A stretch of DNA of 64,000 nucleotides, taken from JALYOK01 sp963840785. Its GTDB lineage: Bacteria; Pseudomonadota; Gammaproteobacteria; Burkholderiales; JALYOK01. Shown in pieces: positions 8,801 through 18,806 of the stretch. Numbering within the stretch: the first letter of the stretch is position 1; the number at the start of each line of letters is the position of its first letter. A program made the translations under genes and the position numbers. Under the pieces are notes generated by a model. The model ran no database searches. It saw nothing but the letters and a program-made list of their open reading frames with translations, and was not told the DNA's origin. The DNA is taken from positions 1 to 64,000 of the forward strand of contig CAWJAF010000006.1 in assembly GCA_963840785.1 (NCBI GenBank). Reading direction: 5' to 3'.

Positions 8801-8898
8801 TGAAGCCACTTTCTAACCGTAGATGCCTGTACGAATTGATCAATAGGCATAGAGTGAATAAGTGAACTTATTACACATGACGGACGCATTTTGAGCTC

Positions 8899-8924
8899 CT
8901 ATCGTCGTTTGTTTATCGATTTTA
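8899..8924 (-). promoter_or_regulatory. candidate sigma-28 (flagellar/chemotaxis) promoter
   Basis: Read on the minus strand, TAAA is followed after 14 bases by GACGATAG. The sigma-28 consensus is TAAA-N15-GCCGATAA, so this is close but one base short. It lies about 100 bp before the chemoreceptor start, which fits a chemotaxis gene. The rest of the 8810-9116 interval is very AT-rich (8930-9020) and holds no gene. Confidence 0.3.
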
Positions 8925-9116
8925 CATTAAATATTTAACTACAGATAACAAATTTAAATAATTGTTTTTAATAAAATATTATATAAATAAAAATTGGTAT
9001 TGTTTTAGAAAATTGTTTTATTCAGCTGCGTATCGGTTCGCTTTTAACGGAAACATTGACTGATGCGAAGCGACACGTGAGAATGCAGGCAAGAAAAATT
9101 CAGTGAGGAACGCCCG

Positions 9117-9569
9117 TTGACGCTTCAAATTCACAGCCCGAAAGATTTTTACGCGGGGCTGATCTTTATTGTGGCTGGCTTAATCGCAGTAGTAATAGGG
9201 CGCGACTATTCGCTTGGTACTACGACGCGAATGGGTCCCGGTTATTTTCCCGCGCTACTCGGCTGGTTGCTAACCATTCTAGGCACGGTCATTGCGCTTC
9301 GAGCACTATGGATTAGCGGTCCGCCGGTAGGCCCCATCGGCTTTCGCCCGCTCGCGCTGATTCTGGCCGGGATGCTTGGATTCGCCGCACTGCTCGAACC
9401 GGCGGGATTGGTCATCGCTGCCGTCGCCTTGATCGGCATTGGCTGTTTGGGCTCATCGGAATCACGCCTAGGCGAATCCGTGCCCCTGACCATCGCGTTA
9501 GTCGCCCTTGCGCTTGGTTTGTTCGTATACGGCCTTGGGCTGCCGCTGAAAGTGTGGCCATGGTCCTAA
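9117..9569 (+). CDS. tctB: tripartite tricarboxylate transporter small membrane subunit TctB
   Basis: This 150-residue membrane protein has four hydrophobic segments and the N-terminal pattern SPKDFYAGLIFIVAGLIAVV, then TTRMGPGYFPALLGWLL, which is typical of TctB. The start is TTG at 9117, with GAGGAA six bases upstream. The stop is one base before the tctA start, so the two are translationally coupled. TctB is the small subunit of a sodium-coupled, binding-protein-dependent carboxylate importer. The matching binding protein is probably the Bug-type gene at 14070. Confidence 0.9.
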   Translation: MTLQIHSPKDFYAGLIFIVAGLIAVVIGRDYSLGTTTRMGPGYFPALLGWLLTILGTVIALRALWISGPPVGPIGFRPLALILAGMLGFAALLEPAGLVIAAVALIGIGCLGSSESRLGESVPLTIALVALALGLFVYGLGLPLKVWPWS

Positions 9570-9570
9570 C

Positions 9571-11069
9571 ATGGATTTAATTGCCAATCTCGAACTTGGC
9601 TTTGCCGTTGCTTTCACACTCAAAAACCTCGCCTATTGTTTTCTTGGCGTAACGCTCGGAACCTTGATTGGCGTGCTGCCCGGCATCGGGCCCGTCGCGA
9701 CGATCGCGATGCTATTGCCGATTACGTTTAATTTGCCACCCGAATCCGCACTCATCATGCTCGCCGGAATTTACTATGGCGCGCAATATGGCGGCTCAAC
9801 TTCGGCAATTCTCGTCAATATTCCAGGCGAAGCCTCCTCAGTCGTCACGGCGATGGAGGGCTATCAATTGGCGCGACAAGGCCGCGCCGGTGCAGCGCTT
9901 TCCATCGCGGCGCTCGGCTCATTCTTCGCCGGCTGTGTCGGCACGCTATTCATTGCCGCGTTCGCACCACCGCTCGCTTCCCTCGCCTTCAAGTTTGGCC
10001 CACCGGAGCGATGTTCGTTATATGTATTGGGCCTCGTCGCCGCCGTGGTGTTGGCGCACGGCTCGCTGATCAAGGCGCTTGCGATGATCGTGCTCGGCTG
10101 TTGCTTGGCATTATTGGCACCGACGTAACATCGGGCACGCAGCGTTACACGTTCGGTATTGCAAATTTGTCCGACGGCATTGGATTCGCGATTGTTGCAA
10201 TGGGTATGTTCGGTATCGCGGAAGTAATTCGCAGCTTAGAAAACGTTGCAACGCGCGAAGTGTTCACCGCGAACGTCACGCGCCTATGGCCAACGCGCGA
10301 GGATTTGCGCGCCTCGTGGAAGGCCATCCTGCGTGGCACCGGACTCGGCTCGATTTTGGGCCTATTGCCCGGCGGTGGCGCGGTACTCGGATCGTTCGCG
10401 TCGTATACCATGGAGAAGCGCTTAGCCGGTCCATCGTCCAATTTCGGCAAGGGCGCAATCCAAGGTGTGGCGGGTCCGGAAGCGGCGAACAACGCAGCGG
10501 CGCAAACCTCGTTTATTCCGATGTTGACGCTCGGCATACCTTCTAATCCCGTGATGGCGTTAATGGTCGGCGCAATGATCATTCAAGGCATTCAGCCCGG
10601 CCCGCAAGTGATGACGCAGCGCCCCGAATTATTTTGGGGCATGATCGCCAGCATGTGGGTCGGCAATGTTTTGTTGGTATTGCTGAATTTGCCGCTGATC
10701 GGCATTTGGGTGCGGCTACTGAAGGTTCCCTATCGCCTGCTTTATCCGGCGATCCTATTGTTTTGCTGTATCGGCGTTTATAGTTTGAACAATAGCATTA
10801 TGGATGTGGCGCTCGCCGCGGTGTTCGGTCTGATCGGTTACGTATTCATTAAACTCGATTGCGAACCGGCGCCGTTGTTGCTGGCCTTCGTGCTCGGTCC
10901 GTTAATGGAAGAAGAATTGCGCCGCTCCGTCAACACCGCGCGCGGCGATTGGAGTGTTTTCCTCACTCGGCCGTTGAGCTTATCGCTACTCCTTGTAGCG
11001 GCTGCGTTGTTGCTGATGATCGTCTTGCCGAATATACGAAAGAAACGCGAAGAAGCATTTCAGGAATAA
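9571..11069 (+). CDS. tctA: tripartite tricarboxylate transporter permease TctA (one frameshift)
   Basis: This large permease has about 500 residues, the normal family length. The N-terminal half carries the conserved GVLPGIGPVATIAMLLPITF and YYGAQYGGSTSAILVNIPGE. One frame change near 10098 moves the reading from GCCLALL to LLGIIGTDVTSGTQRYTFG. The second half has GLLPGGGAVLGSFASYTMEK, GVAGPEAANNAAAQTSFIPM and LGIPSNPVMALMVGAM, the duplicated motif set expected in TctA. It forms the transport channel with TctB. The end is followed by a 160-bp spacer with a repeat, then convergent DUF599. Confidence 0.9.
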
Positions 11070-11092
11070 ATTTTCGAATGATGATGGCCGGA

Positions 11093-11143
11093 GAGCCAAT
11101 GGCCCGAGGCCACCCCGTCCCACGCGGCTTCCAGGCCGATTGC
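11093..11143 (+). repeat. dispersed repeat family B, copy 1
   Basis: The stretch with CAATGGCCCGAGGCCACCCC shares its palindromic GGCC-n-AGGCC core and the following CACCCCGT with copies at 38231 and, inverted, at 51728. A small hairpin (CCGGACTTGATCCGG) follows near 11188. The copies lie between genes. Confidence 0.5.
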
Positions 11144-11232
11144 ATTGCAATTTGCAACACCAGTCATTACCAGCGCCTTTCGCCCCGGACTTGATCCGGA
11201 GGAAGCAATCTACTTTTTTGTATTCACGGCAA

Positions 11233-11924
11233 CTACGAATCTTGCCCGCCGCTCAACGCGTACAGCGTGCGCGAATGAAACTCACGCTGATACAAAATAT
11301 AGACCACCACGGCGGTCGCCGGAAAAATAAGCCAAGGGTGCAAAAACCACGCCAATACTGCCATGGAAAAATAAAAGGCGCGCAAACCTTCATTTAAGTT
11401 CTCTGCAGCAAAACTACAGACGTTCGTGACCATGTCGATGTACGTTGCGTATTGTTCCGGTTGGACGGTCGGCGGTGGTGCCGCACCCACTAAGACCGTG
11501 CAAAAATTAAACTGCCGCTGCGACCAGGTGAATTTAAAGAATGCGTAAACAAAGACTAGGATCAAGCAAAATGATCTTAATGCGCCATACCAGTTCAGAC
11601 TCTTTACGCGCGAACGGCAACTCGGAAACAACATCCATCACCCGCTCAGTCGTGCCGAGCAATGCAACCAAGCCACCTAAAACCAGGATCGATGTCGACG
11701 CGAAAAATGTTGCGTTGGTAAAAAGATTATTCAGCGCCGCAATATCGCCGATGCGATTTTCGCGCGTCAACATATGAGAAAACCACTCGCGACGAAAGCG
11801 GCGCATTGTAACGACTAAGCTATTGCGATTACCGACGCGGACGTTCTGCGTAAAGCGTATAGCCAGCCCACCACACAAAAAACCACAGCAGCGCAATGAT
11901 ATCGATGACAGGAATGTTAAACAA
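11233..11924 (-). CDS. DUF599 family membrane protein (two frameshifts)
   Basis: About 230 residues with four predicted membrane segments. The N-terminal part reads PVIDIIALLWFFVWWAGYTL, then in a second frame NRNSLVVTMRRFRREWFSHM, LTRENRIGDIAALNNLFTNA and TFFASTSILVLGGLVALLG. This is the diagnostic DUF599 block, with RREW and ENR-D conserved. After another frame change near 11590 it continues LNWYGALRSFCLILVFVYAF and ends ALSGGQDS. The start is TTG at 11924, with GGAG five bases upstream. The function of DUF599 proteins is unknown. It converges on tctA. Confidence 0.75.
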
Positions 11925-11986
11925 AGTTACTCCCTAATTGACTGACCTATTCTACAATAGGCGACGTAAACTAATGGAGATATAAC

Positions 11987-13175
11987 TTGCTGTCGTCGCT
12001 ACGCGTGCTCGATCTGACTTGGGTGTTGGGCGGCCCGTTCGCAAGCCAAGTGCTCGCCGAATTGGGCGCCGAGATCATTAAGGTCGAATCGCCCAGCGGC
12101 GATCAAGCGCGCGACTACCCGCCTTATTATTTCGAAGGCGATTCGGCTTTTTTTCTGTCCATCAATCGCGGCAAAAAAAGCATTGTCCTCAATTTGAAAT
12201 CCGACGCGGGCCGCGAAGTGTTTTATGATCTCGTGCGCAAAAGCGATGTCGTGATGTACGGCTTCGCACCGGACGTGCCGGCGCGCCTCGGTATCGATTT
12301 CGAATCGTTGAAAAAAATAAATCCGCAAATCGTCGTTGGCCAATTGATCGGGCTACATGATGAGCCACCTTACGCGACACAGCCGTCGTTCGATACCATT
12401 GCACAAGCCCTCAGCGGAATCATGAGTATCACCGGCGAGCCGAACGGTAAACCGAACCGTGTTGGCTATCAGGTCGCCGATCTTGCTGCCGGGCTTTATC
12501 TCGCCAATGGTATTTTGGCTGGGATAATTCATGCACTGAAAACCGGCGAAGGAAAAAAAATCCAAGTGTCATTGCTCGATTGCCAGCTCGCGATGCTGAC
12601 CTGGCAAGCGCAGAATTATTTTGTTTCTGGCGACATTCCGCAAGCGACCGGCTCACGTCATGCCACGCTGGCACCGAGCGAAGCGTTTCGCTGTGCCGAT
12701 GAGAAGTTTATCGCCATTTCCGCATCGACCGATCAGTTTTGGCAGCCGCTTTGCAAGGCGCATCGGTGCGCCGGAACTGGCGGCGGATGCGCGCTTCACC
12801 GACGGCGAAGCGCGCATCAAGAACGTCGCCGCGCTCGCCGACGAGCTCGCGTGCATATTCACACGTTTTAAGCGCGATGAGGTAGTGACGCGCTTGGAGC
12901 AAGCGCGCGTTCCCGTCGGCGCGGTAAACAACGTCGCCGAAGCACTGGCGCAGCCGCTGGTTGGGATTCGGAATATGGTAACGGCATTGCCCCATCCGAT
13001 CAGCGGGGCAATGCTGAAGTTTCTCGGCAATCCATTCAAGTACGAGGGCGCAACGCCGCTCGATTATCCACCGAAGCTCGGCGCGCATACCGCGGAAGTT
13101 CTCACTGCCGTATGTGGCTACGACACAGCTAAACTGAAAAAGCTACATAGCCAAGGTGCGATTGCGCTTAACTAA
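11987..13175 (+). CDS. family III CoA-transferase (CaiB/BaiF type, one frameshift)
   Basis: This formyl-CoA/carnitine-CoA transferase-like protein has about 395 residues. It opens LSSLRVLDLTWVLGGPFASQ and has LAELGAEIIKVESPSGDQAR, FFLSINRGKKSIVLNLKS and LLDCQLAMLTWQAQNY. A frame change near 12760 leads to the small domain (LGAPELAADARFTDGEAR, PVGAVNNVAEALAQPLV, PPKLGAHTAEVL). Asp is expected as the catalytic residue near GLYLANGILAG. The start is TTG at 11987 after ATGGAGAT. It ends 4 bp before the enoyl-CoA hydratase, so both are likely one unit that activates and processes a carboxylic acid. Confidence 0.87.
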
Positions 13176-13179
13176 AGCG

Positions 13180-13966
13180 ATGTCCGAAAACATCCTACTG
13201 ACGGAAATTTCCCCATCCGGCATCGCCTATCTGACGCTTAATCGACCGCAAGGCGATGAACGCAATTAATAGCCCCATGCGCGATGCGATAATCACGGCG
13301 CTGAAAGCCTTAATGGATGATGATCAAGTCCGTGCCGCGGTGATTGGCGGCGCCGGTGATCGTGCCTTTAGTTCCGGACAAGATTTGGAAGAGGCTGCCG
13401 CGTTTACGCAAACCGGTGTCGCCACCTGGCTAAATCATCAAGGGGCGATGTTCCAAGCGTTTCGCGAATTCGAAAAGCCTATCGTCGCTGCGTTCAACGG
13501 ACTCGCCGCCGGGGCTGGATTTCAGATCGGCTTATTGTGCGACGCGCGGGTCGGCTACGCAGACATGCGCATCGGCCAGCCGGAAGTCCGAGCGGGATTA
13601 GCCAGCATTATCGGATCTTATTTCATGAGCCAATATTTACCACCCGGGCGAAATGTCGAGCTATCCTTAACGGGAAAATTAATCTCCGGGCAAGAAGCCT
13701 ACGACTGGGCGCTTCTCTCGCGTCTGGCGCTGCGCGAAGAAGTCGTTTCCATCGCGACAAAAATCGCGGAAGACATCGCGAAACAACCGCCGCTCGCCAT
13801 TGCGCTGACTAAGCGGCGCTTTCGAGAAACGACGCAGGCTGACTTCGATGATGCGATAGCGGCAGCGATCAAAGCAAACACCCTTGCCTATGGCACCGGA
13901 TTGCCACAAAAAAAGATGAACGAATTCTTAGCACAGCGAACAGTGGCGTTAGATGATAAAAAGTAA
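13180..13966 (+). CDS. enoyl-CoA hydratase/isomerase (one frameshift)
   Basis: The true start is ATG 13180 (MSENILLTEISPSGIAYLTL), not the internal methionine at 13256. A frame change near 13250 breaks LNRPQ from AMNAINSPM. The crotonase fold is clear: AAVIGGAGDRAFSSGQDLEE is the first oxyanion-hole region and AAFNGLAAGAGFQIGLLCDA the second, then GQPEVRAGLASIIGSY. The usual Glu of hydratases is plausibly in QPEVRAG. With about 262 residues it is full length. It acts on an acyl-CoA, probably the product of the CoA-transferase in front. Confidence 0.87.
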
Positions 13967-14003
13967 CGATACCCTAACCTCTTGTGGCCCAAGGCCGGCC
14001 CCT

Positions 14004-14072
14004 CATTCCGGCGAAAGCGGGAATCCATTTAGCCTCTCAAGTTCAACATGGATTCCCGCTTTCGCCGGAATG
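14004..14072. repeat. 25-bp perfect palindromic intergenic repeat
   Basis: The left arm 14004-14028 (CATTCCGGCGAAAGCGGGAA plus TCCAT) and the right arm 14048-14072 are exact inverted copies separated by 19 bases. The arm sequence is of a type that is widespread between genes of beta- and gammaproteobacteria. The last three bases of the right arm are the candidate ATG of the following gene, and in that frame the right arm would translate as IPAFAGM. Confidence 0.85.
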
Positions 14073-15071
14073 GTAACGTGGTTATTGACTGTCCAAAGGC
14101 TCATACGTCCCGCTAGAGTCCTATCAAATGCGGTATTGCTCGCGTGCCTATTTATATGCCCTTTGACCTGGGCACAAACTTACCCGACGAAATCCGTAAA
14201 AATAATTGTCCCCTATTCCCCCGGCGGTGGATCGGACATTGCCGCACGACTGATCGCCAACAAACTCAGTACTGCATTTGCAAAAGCAGTGGTGGTCGAA
14301 AACCGTCCCGGCGCCGGCGGCAACATCGCGCATGATCTAATCGCCAAGGCAGCGCCGGACGGCTACACCATCATGATCGCAGGCATGAGTTTGGTGACCA
14401 ATGCATACTTGCAAGAAAAACTTCCCTACGATCCGCTGAAAGATTTTGCGCCGATCACGCTGGCGGTGCGTGTCCCCAACCTACTCGCGGTGAACAATGA
14501 TGTACAGGCGAAATCGGTGAAGGAACTGATCGCGCTCGCCAAAGCCAAGCCCGGTAGTCTCTCTTATGCTTCTGCAGGAAACGGCACGTCGCTGCATCTC
14601 GCTGCGGAACTAATGCAAAGCATGGCGCAGATCGAGTTAAATCATATTCCCTACAAAGGTAGCGGGCCGGCTGAGGTCGATCTCATTTCGGGGCAAGTAC
14701 AAATCATTTTTGACCCGATCGCTTCCGCATTGCCGCACGTTAAAGCCGGCAAAATGCGCGCACTCGCAATCACTACCGGAAAGCGAAGTAAGCTGTTGCC
14801 CGATTTGCCGACGATGGCCGAGGCGGGATTGGCCGGATACGAATCGGCCGCGTGGTTTGGTTTTTTCGCGCCTGCGAAAACTCCACCCGCGATCGTCGAT
14901 CGGCTCAACAAAGAAATCGTCGCGGTACTCAAGCAAAAAGATATTCAGGAAAAACTCGCCGCGGTTGGTGTCGAAACCATTGGCACGCCGGCGAAAGAAC
15001 TCGACGCATTGATGCGCAGCGATATGGTGAAGTGGGAAAAGGTGTTTAGAAACGCCGCGAAAAAACACTAA
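14070..15071 (+). CDS. Bug/TctC-type tripartite tricarboxylate transporter binding protein
   Basis: This periplasmic solute-binding protein of 333 residues runs from the ATG at 14070. A longer reading from 13953 would translate a palindromic repeat and is unlikely. The signal peptide ends near ICPLTWAQ. The mature protein shows the Bug-family signature: YPTKSVKIIVPYSPGGGSDI, VVVENRPGAGGNIAHDLIAK, PDGYTIMI, and HIPYKGSGPAEVDLISGQVQ. It binds a carboxylate for a TctAB permease, probably the pair at 9117-11069. An in-frame TTG at 14085 could be the true start if the repeat is non-coding. Confidence 0.9.
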   Translation: MVTWLLTVQRLIRPARVLSNAVLLACLFICPLTWAQTYPTKSVKIIVPYSPGGGSDIAARLIANKLSTAFAKAVVVENRPGAGGNIAHDLIAKAAPDGYTIMIAGMSLVTNAYLQEKLPYDPLKDFAPITLAVRVPNLLAVNNDVQAKSVKELIALAKAKPGSLSYASAGNGTSLHLAAELMQSMAQIELNHIPYKGSGPAEVDLISGQVQIIFDPIASALPHVKAGKMRALAITTGKRSKLLPDLPTMAEAGLAGYESAAWFGFFAPAKTPPAIVDRLNKEIVAVLKQKDIQEKLAAVGVETIGTPAKELDALMRSDMVKWEKVFRNAAKKH

Positions 15072-15138
15072 ATGTATTTGCCATCGGCCTGCGAGCCAAT
15101 ACTGGCGCGGCTCTCCAGGCATCGATCAATACATTTAG
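15068..15138. repeat. dispersed repeat family A, copy 1, inside a hairpin
   Basis: A 45-bp unit reading ATCGGCCTGCGAGCCAATAC then TGGCGCGGCTCTCCAGGCAT is flanked by inverted arms CTAAATGTATTTG (15068-15080) and CAATACATTTAG (15127-15138). It lies between two converging genes and could act as a bidirectional terminator. The core recurs with few changes at 47894 and, more diverged, at other sites. The left arm includes the TAA stop of the preceding gene. Confidence 0.7.
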
Positions 15139-15163
15139 CCGCGCGCGTACGTGAGGCCGACTA

Positions 15164-16094
15164 TTATTTCGCGCCCATCAGCACGCGAATATGCTCTGTG
15201 ACGCTACGCCCTAACGCGTCAAGATTATAGCCGCCTTCTAGCGCCGACACGATGCGGCCCTTGGAAAATTCATCTGCTAACTTCATGATCTCCGCCGTTA
15301 CCCAACGATAATCGTCTTCGGTCAATTTCAAATAAGCAAGCGGATCGTCTTTGTGAGCATCAAATCCCGCTGAGATCAAAATCAAATCCGGACGAAACCG
15401 TTTCACGTTCGGAATCCAATCCTTCGCGACTGCTGCGCGAAATTCTTCGCCGCCGCTATTTGCCGCAATCGGCGTATTGATGATGTGATCGCTGATGGTA
15501 TCGGCACCCTGATAGGGATAATAAGGATGCTGAAATGTCGAGCACAACATCACATTCGGTTCGCTGGAAAAAATTTCTTCCGTGCCGTTGCCGTGATGCA
15601 CATCGAAATCAAGAATGGCGACGCGTTTGATGCCGTAAACCGCGCGCGCATGGGCCGCTGCGACGGCGATATTGTTGAAAATGCAAAAGCCCATCGACCG
15701 ACTCGACAACGCGTGATGGCCCGGCGGGCGTACCGCACAAAATACATTCTTTGCTTTACCCGTCATTACCAAATCAACACCCAAGACGACGGCGCCCGCC
15801 GCGCGTCGCGCCGCCTCCAAGCTATTGGGATTCATCGACGTATCCGGATCGAGTTGAACCAAACCGGTGCGCGGTGCTTTGGCTTCGATGTCTTCAACAT
15901 AGCTTTCGCGATGAACTGCGCAGCAACGCCTCGCGCTATCACCAGCGGCGCTTCGTGCTGTTGCAGCAAGCCATCAATGCCGGAAGCGATTAAGTCGATC
16001 TTTGATCGCAGCCAAGACGCTGCGGCGATTCCGGATGGCCCGCGCCCATGTCGTGAAGTTTGCACGCAGGGTGAGTGATAAATGCAGTGGTCAT
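15164..16094 (-). CDS. histone deacetylase-family (acetoin utilisation-like) hydrolase, frameshifted
   Basis: A zinc-dependent deacetylase-fold protein of about 310 residues. The N-terminus reads MTTAFITHPACKLHDMG then AGHPESPQRL. Frame changes lie near 16020 and 15865. The core shows AVRPPGHHALSSRSMGFCIF, VAILDFDVHHGNGTEEIF, HPYYPYQG and LILISAGFDAHKDDPLAYLK, which give the charge-relay His pair and the Asp/His/Asp zinc ligands. The end LEGGYNLDALGRSVTEHI has the glycine-tyrosine motif. Bacterial relatives remove acetyl groups from polyamines, acetoin-related compounds or proteins. The substrate is not evident here. Confidence 0.88.
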
Positions 16095-16184
16095 GGAAAG
16101 ATTATCTCAACGCCTTCAAGCATGCGCAAGTTACTTCATTTCTAATGTCGCTTGAATGAAGCACTCGATTTAAATTGCCATGCC

Positions 16185-16222
16185 TGAAGAGGCAATGCCG
16201 GTGCGGCTTACGGGGCACACGT
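16185..16222 (+). repeat. dispersed repeat family A, copy 5 (diverged)
   Basis: GAAGAGGCAATGCCGGTGCG followed by GCTTACGGGGCA matches about two thirds of the family A core. It lies in the 16095-16300 spacer, which otherwise holds nothing recognisable. Confidence 0.4.
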
Positions 16223-16300
16223 TGCCAGCATCCAACAACCATGCGGCAGGTGGCGATGGCAATTTTCAAATTTGCAGTTGCGGTCGCTGCCAAGCAGCGT

Positions 16301-17579
16301 CTATTCGGTAAGAGCTAACGCCTGTTCCAAATCCTGGACGAGATCATCAACGTGTTCGAGCCCGATCGATAGTCGAATCATGTCGTCGCTAATGCCTGCC
16401 GCCAAATGATCTTTAGCTGAGAGCTGTCTGTGTGTCGTCGCAGCCGGACATATCGCGAGTGAACGCGTGTCACCGATGTTCGCCATGCGCATAATGAGTT
16501 TGAGGGAATCGTAAAACCGAACTCTAGCTTCCAACCCACCTTTTACACCAAAGCTCATGATGCCCGACGCCCTGACCACGCATGTATTTGTCCACCAGTG
16601 GTTTGCTCGGGTGATCGTTAAGCCCAGCGTAACGCACCCAACTCACTTGCTTGTGGTTTGCGAGGAACTTCGCAATTGCTAGCGTGTTTTCGCAGATACG
16701 ATCCATCCGTACCGGTAATGTTTCTATTCCCTGCAGGGCCAAGAAGCTATTGAACGGCGCTAGACAACTGCCGATATTCCGGAGAACCACGGTTCTAGCT
16801 CGCGCGATGTAAGCCGCCGCACCAAACCGATCCGGATAAACCAAGCCCTGATAGCTGGGTTCCGGCGCCGTGATGCCACGAAATCGTTCCTTGTGCTCCA
16901 TCCAAGGGAACTTCCCCGAATCGACGATGATGCCACCGATGATATTGCCGTGACCACCGAGGTATTTGGTAAGCGAATGTACGACGATGTCCGCGCCATA
17001 ATGGAACGGGCGACACAGATAGGGCGACGCCACCGAGTTATCGACCATCAACGGTATGCCGTGCGCATGAGCGACGTTCGCCAACGCTTCGATGTCAGCA
17101 ACGTTGCCCGCGGGATTGCTGATTGATTCACAAAAGACTGCTTTGGTGTTGCGGTCTATAAGCTTAGCGAAACCTTCTGCACGAAGGTCTGCGGCGAAGC
17201 GAACGTTAATGCCATAATCGGGGAATACTTGAGTAAAGAGATTATGGGAACCGCCATACAACTCGCTCGTCGAAACAATATTATCGCCGCTGACAGCGAG
17301 ATTCATGATCGCGCACACAACCGCTGCTTGACCCGAGCTAACCGCCAACGCGCCAACGCCGCCTTCCAGCGCGGCGACGCGTTGCTCCAGCACATCGTTG
17401 GTTGGATTGCGAATCCGACTGTAGATGTTTCCGTCTTCGACGTTAAGATTGAACAAGTCTTCGGCGTATTGCGTGTCGTCGAATGTAAAAGATGCGGTCT
17501 GGTAGATTGGCACGGCTACTGCCCGTGCTGAAGGCGAGGGTGTATAACCAGCGTGGATGACGAGGGTCTCAAATTTCAT
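16301..17579 (-). CDS. metY: O-acetylhomoserine sulfhydrylase, PLP-dependent (one frameshift)
   Basis: A Cys/Met-metabolism PLP enzyme of about 426 residues. It opens MKFETLVIHAGYTPSPSARA, then VPIYQTASFTFDDTQYAEDL and NIYSRIRNPTNDVLEQRVAA. The PLP lysine lies in HSLTKYLGGHGNIIGGIIVD. One frame change near 16560 separates KYMRGQG from ASGIMSFGVKGG. The ending ISDDMIRLSIGLEHVDDLVQ, then DLEQALA, is classic. The length and the LFNLNVEDGNIYSR loop favour O-acetylhomoserine (sulfide-incorporating) enzymes over cystathionine gamma-synthases. It makes homocysteine from O-acetylhomoserine and sulfide. GGAGACATCC precedes the ATG at 17579. No SAM riboswitch was recognised upstream. Confidence 0.9.
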
Positions 17580-17750
17580 GGATGTCTCCGATCAACGCAT
17601 CAGGACTAATTTTCCTATATCTTATGGTACCCGTTCCGGCAATTTGTCGATCAGATTCATCACGCCCTACCTTATTGCGTTTGCAAAACGGATGAGAGGA
17701 AAACGCGACGGATACAAACTAAATTGATCATCGGACGCATTAGCCGCGTC

Positions 17751-18638
17751 CTACCTTACTTTTTCCAAGAACCTGTCGATCACTGCGTTGACCTTTTTGG
17801 GGCTTTCCCAGTGCATATTGTGCATCCCCGGCATTACCACCACCTCGGTACGCGTTGCCACGGTTTTTCCCCAGTTTTGTGCGGCTTGGGCCCAGCCTTT
17901 GTACCAACTTGGGTCATATACGATGTTTAGAACCGGAATTTTGCTTTCAATCGCTTTCGCTTCTGAGGTGTAGTCGGCAACATTACCGTCGTACAAAAGT
18001 GACACCGCGGCAGACGTGGGTGTTTTAAGGGTCTCGTCGAGCCTCGAAGCCATTTCCTCTTCTGTCAGCGGGCGGGTGAACAAGCTTTTTATGAAGTCGC
18101 GCATAGACGGAATGCGGTTGTACGCAAGACTGTCGTAATAGGATTTGAATTCATCTAAGGTTCTGATAGTTCCCCAGTCACCGTCTTTCTCGATGATGTC
18201 TTTAGGACTCTGATCAAGGCAGACGAAGCCTTTAACGTTGTCCGTGCCAAACGCACGAAAGTAAGCGTAAGCGTCGTAGCAACCCCACGAATGCCCGACT
18301 ACCACTGCGTCTTTCAGCTTAAGCGAATCCATGAACGCTTTCAAGTCCGCGCCGTGTTGCGTGTAAGTGTTGTTTTCCGGCATCTTCGAGGATCGTCCCT
18401 GACTACGCGGGTCGTACACTGATAGCGCGATAGCGTTTGGAAAAATGCTCGACCTGTGGGCGTAGTGAGGCCGTGGTCCCGGTCCAGCCGGGAATGAATA
18501 TGATGGGGCGGCCGGAGCCGCTTCCTCGTAGTAAAGCTCCAAATCCGGACTCACTCGGACATATTGACCGGCAAAAGTGGCCGTACAGCCGAACGATAGA
18601 AAACAATACGCAACGAAAAACTTGAGATAAAAACTCAT
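17751..18638 (-). CDS. secreted alpha/beta hydrolase (two compensating frameshifts)
   Basis: It starts at ATG 18638 after AGGAA and has a signal peptide (MSFYLKFFVAYCFLSFGCTA then TFA). The oxyanion region PIIFIPGWTGTTASLRPQVE is in a shifted frame between about 18525 and 18420; the frame is then restored at VYDPRSQGRSS. The nucleophile elbow is VVVGHSWGCYDAYAYFRA, with Ser in GHSWG. The acid is probably in LNIVYDPSWYKGW and the His in PGMHNMHWESP. About 296 residues. Substrates of such periplasmic esterase-like proteins vary, and none can be assigned. Confidence 0.82.
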   Translation of the reverse strand: MSFYLKFFVAYCFLSFGCTATFAGQYVRVSPDLELYYEEAAPAAPSYSFPAGPGPRPHYAHRSSIFPNAIALSVYDPRSQGRSSKMPENNTYTQHGADLKAFMDSLKLKDAVVVGHSWGCYDAYAYFRAFGTDNVKGFVCLDQSPKDIIEKDGDWGTIRTLDEFKSYYDSLAYNRIPSMRDFIKSLFTRPLTEEEMASRLDETLKTPTSAAVSLLYDGNVADYTSEAKAIESKIPVLNIVYDPSWYKGWAQAAQNWGKTVATRTEVVVMPGMHNMHWESPKKVNAVIDRFLEKVR

Positions 18639-18806
18639 GGCTATATTCCTTTTAATATTACATAAGTGATTGTTGATAAATATGTTTGTGCGGTCAGCGC
18701 TGAACTGGAGCGCCAGGCATGCATCACAGCAACACGTTAGGTTGCGGCGGCATACACCAGGCATACCGATAGCAAAAAAGTAGGTTTGGCCCGCCAGCCC
18801 GACGGG

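Noticed and set aside
13953..14069. Extended N-terminus of the Bug-type binding protein
   Set aside because: The extra 39 residues translate a palindromic intergenic repeat (IPAFAG) and overlap the previous gene. The signal peptide begins later.
17580..17750. SAM riboswitch before metY
   Set aside because: No recognisable SAM-I or SAM-II core was found in the leader. A plain GGAGACATCC ribosome site is present.
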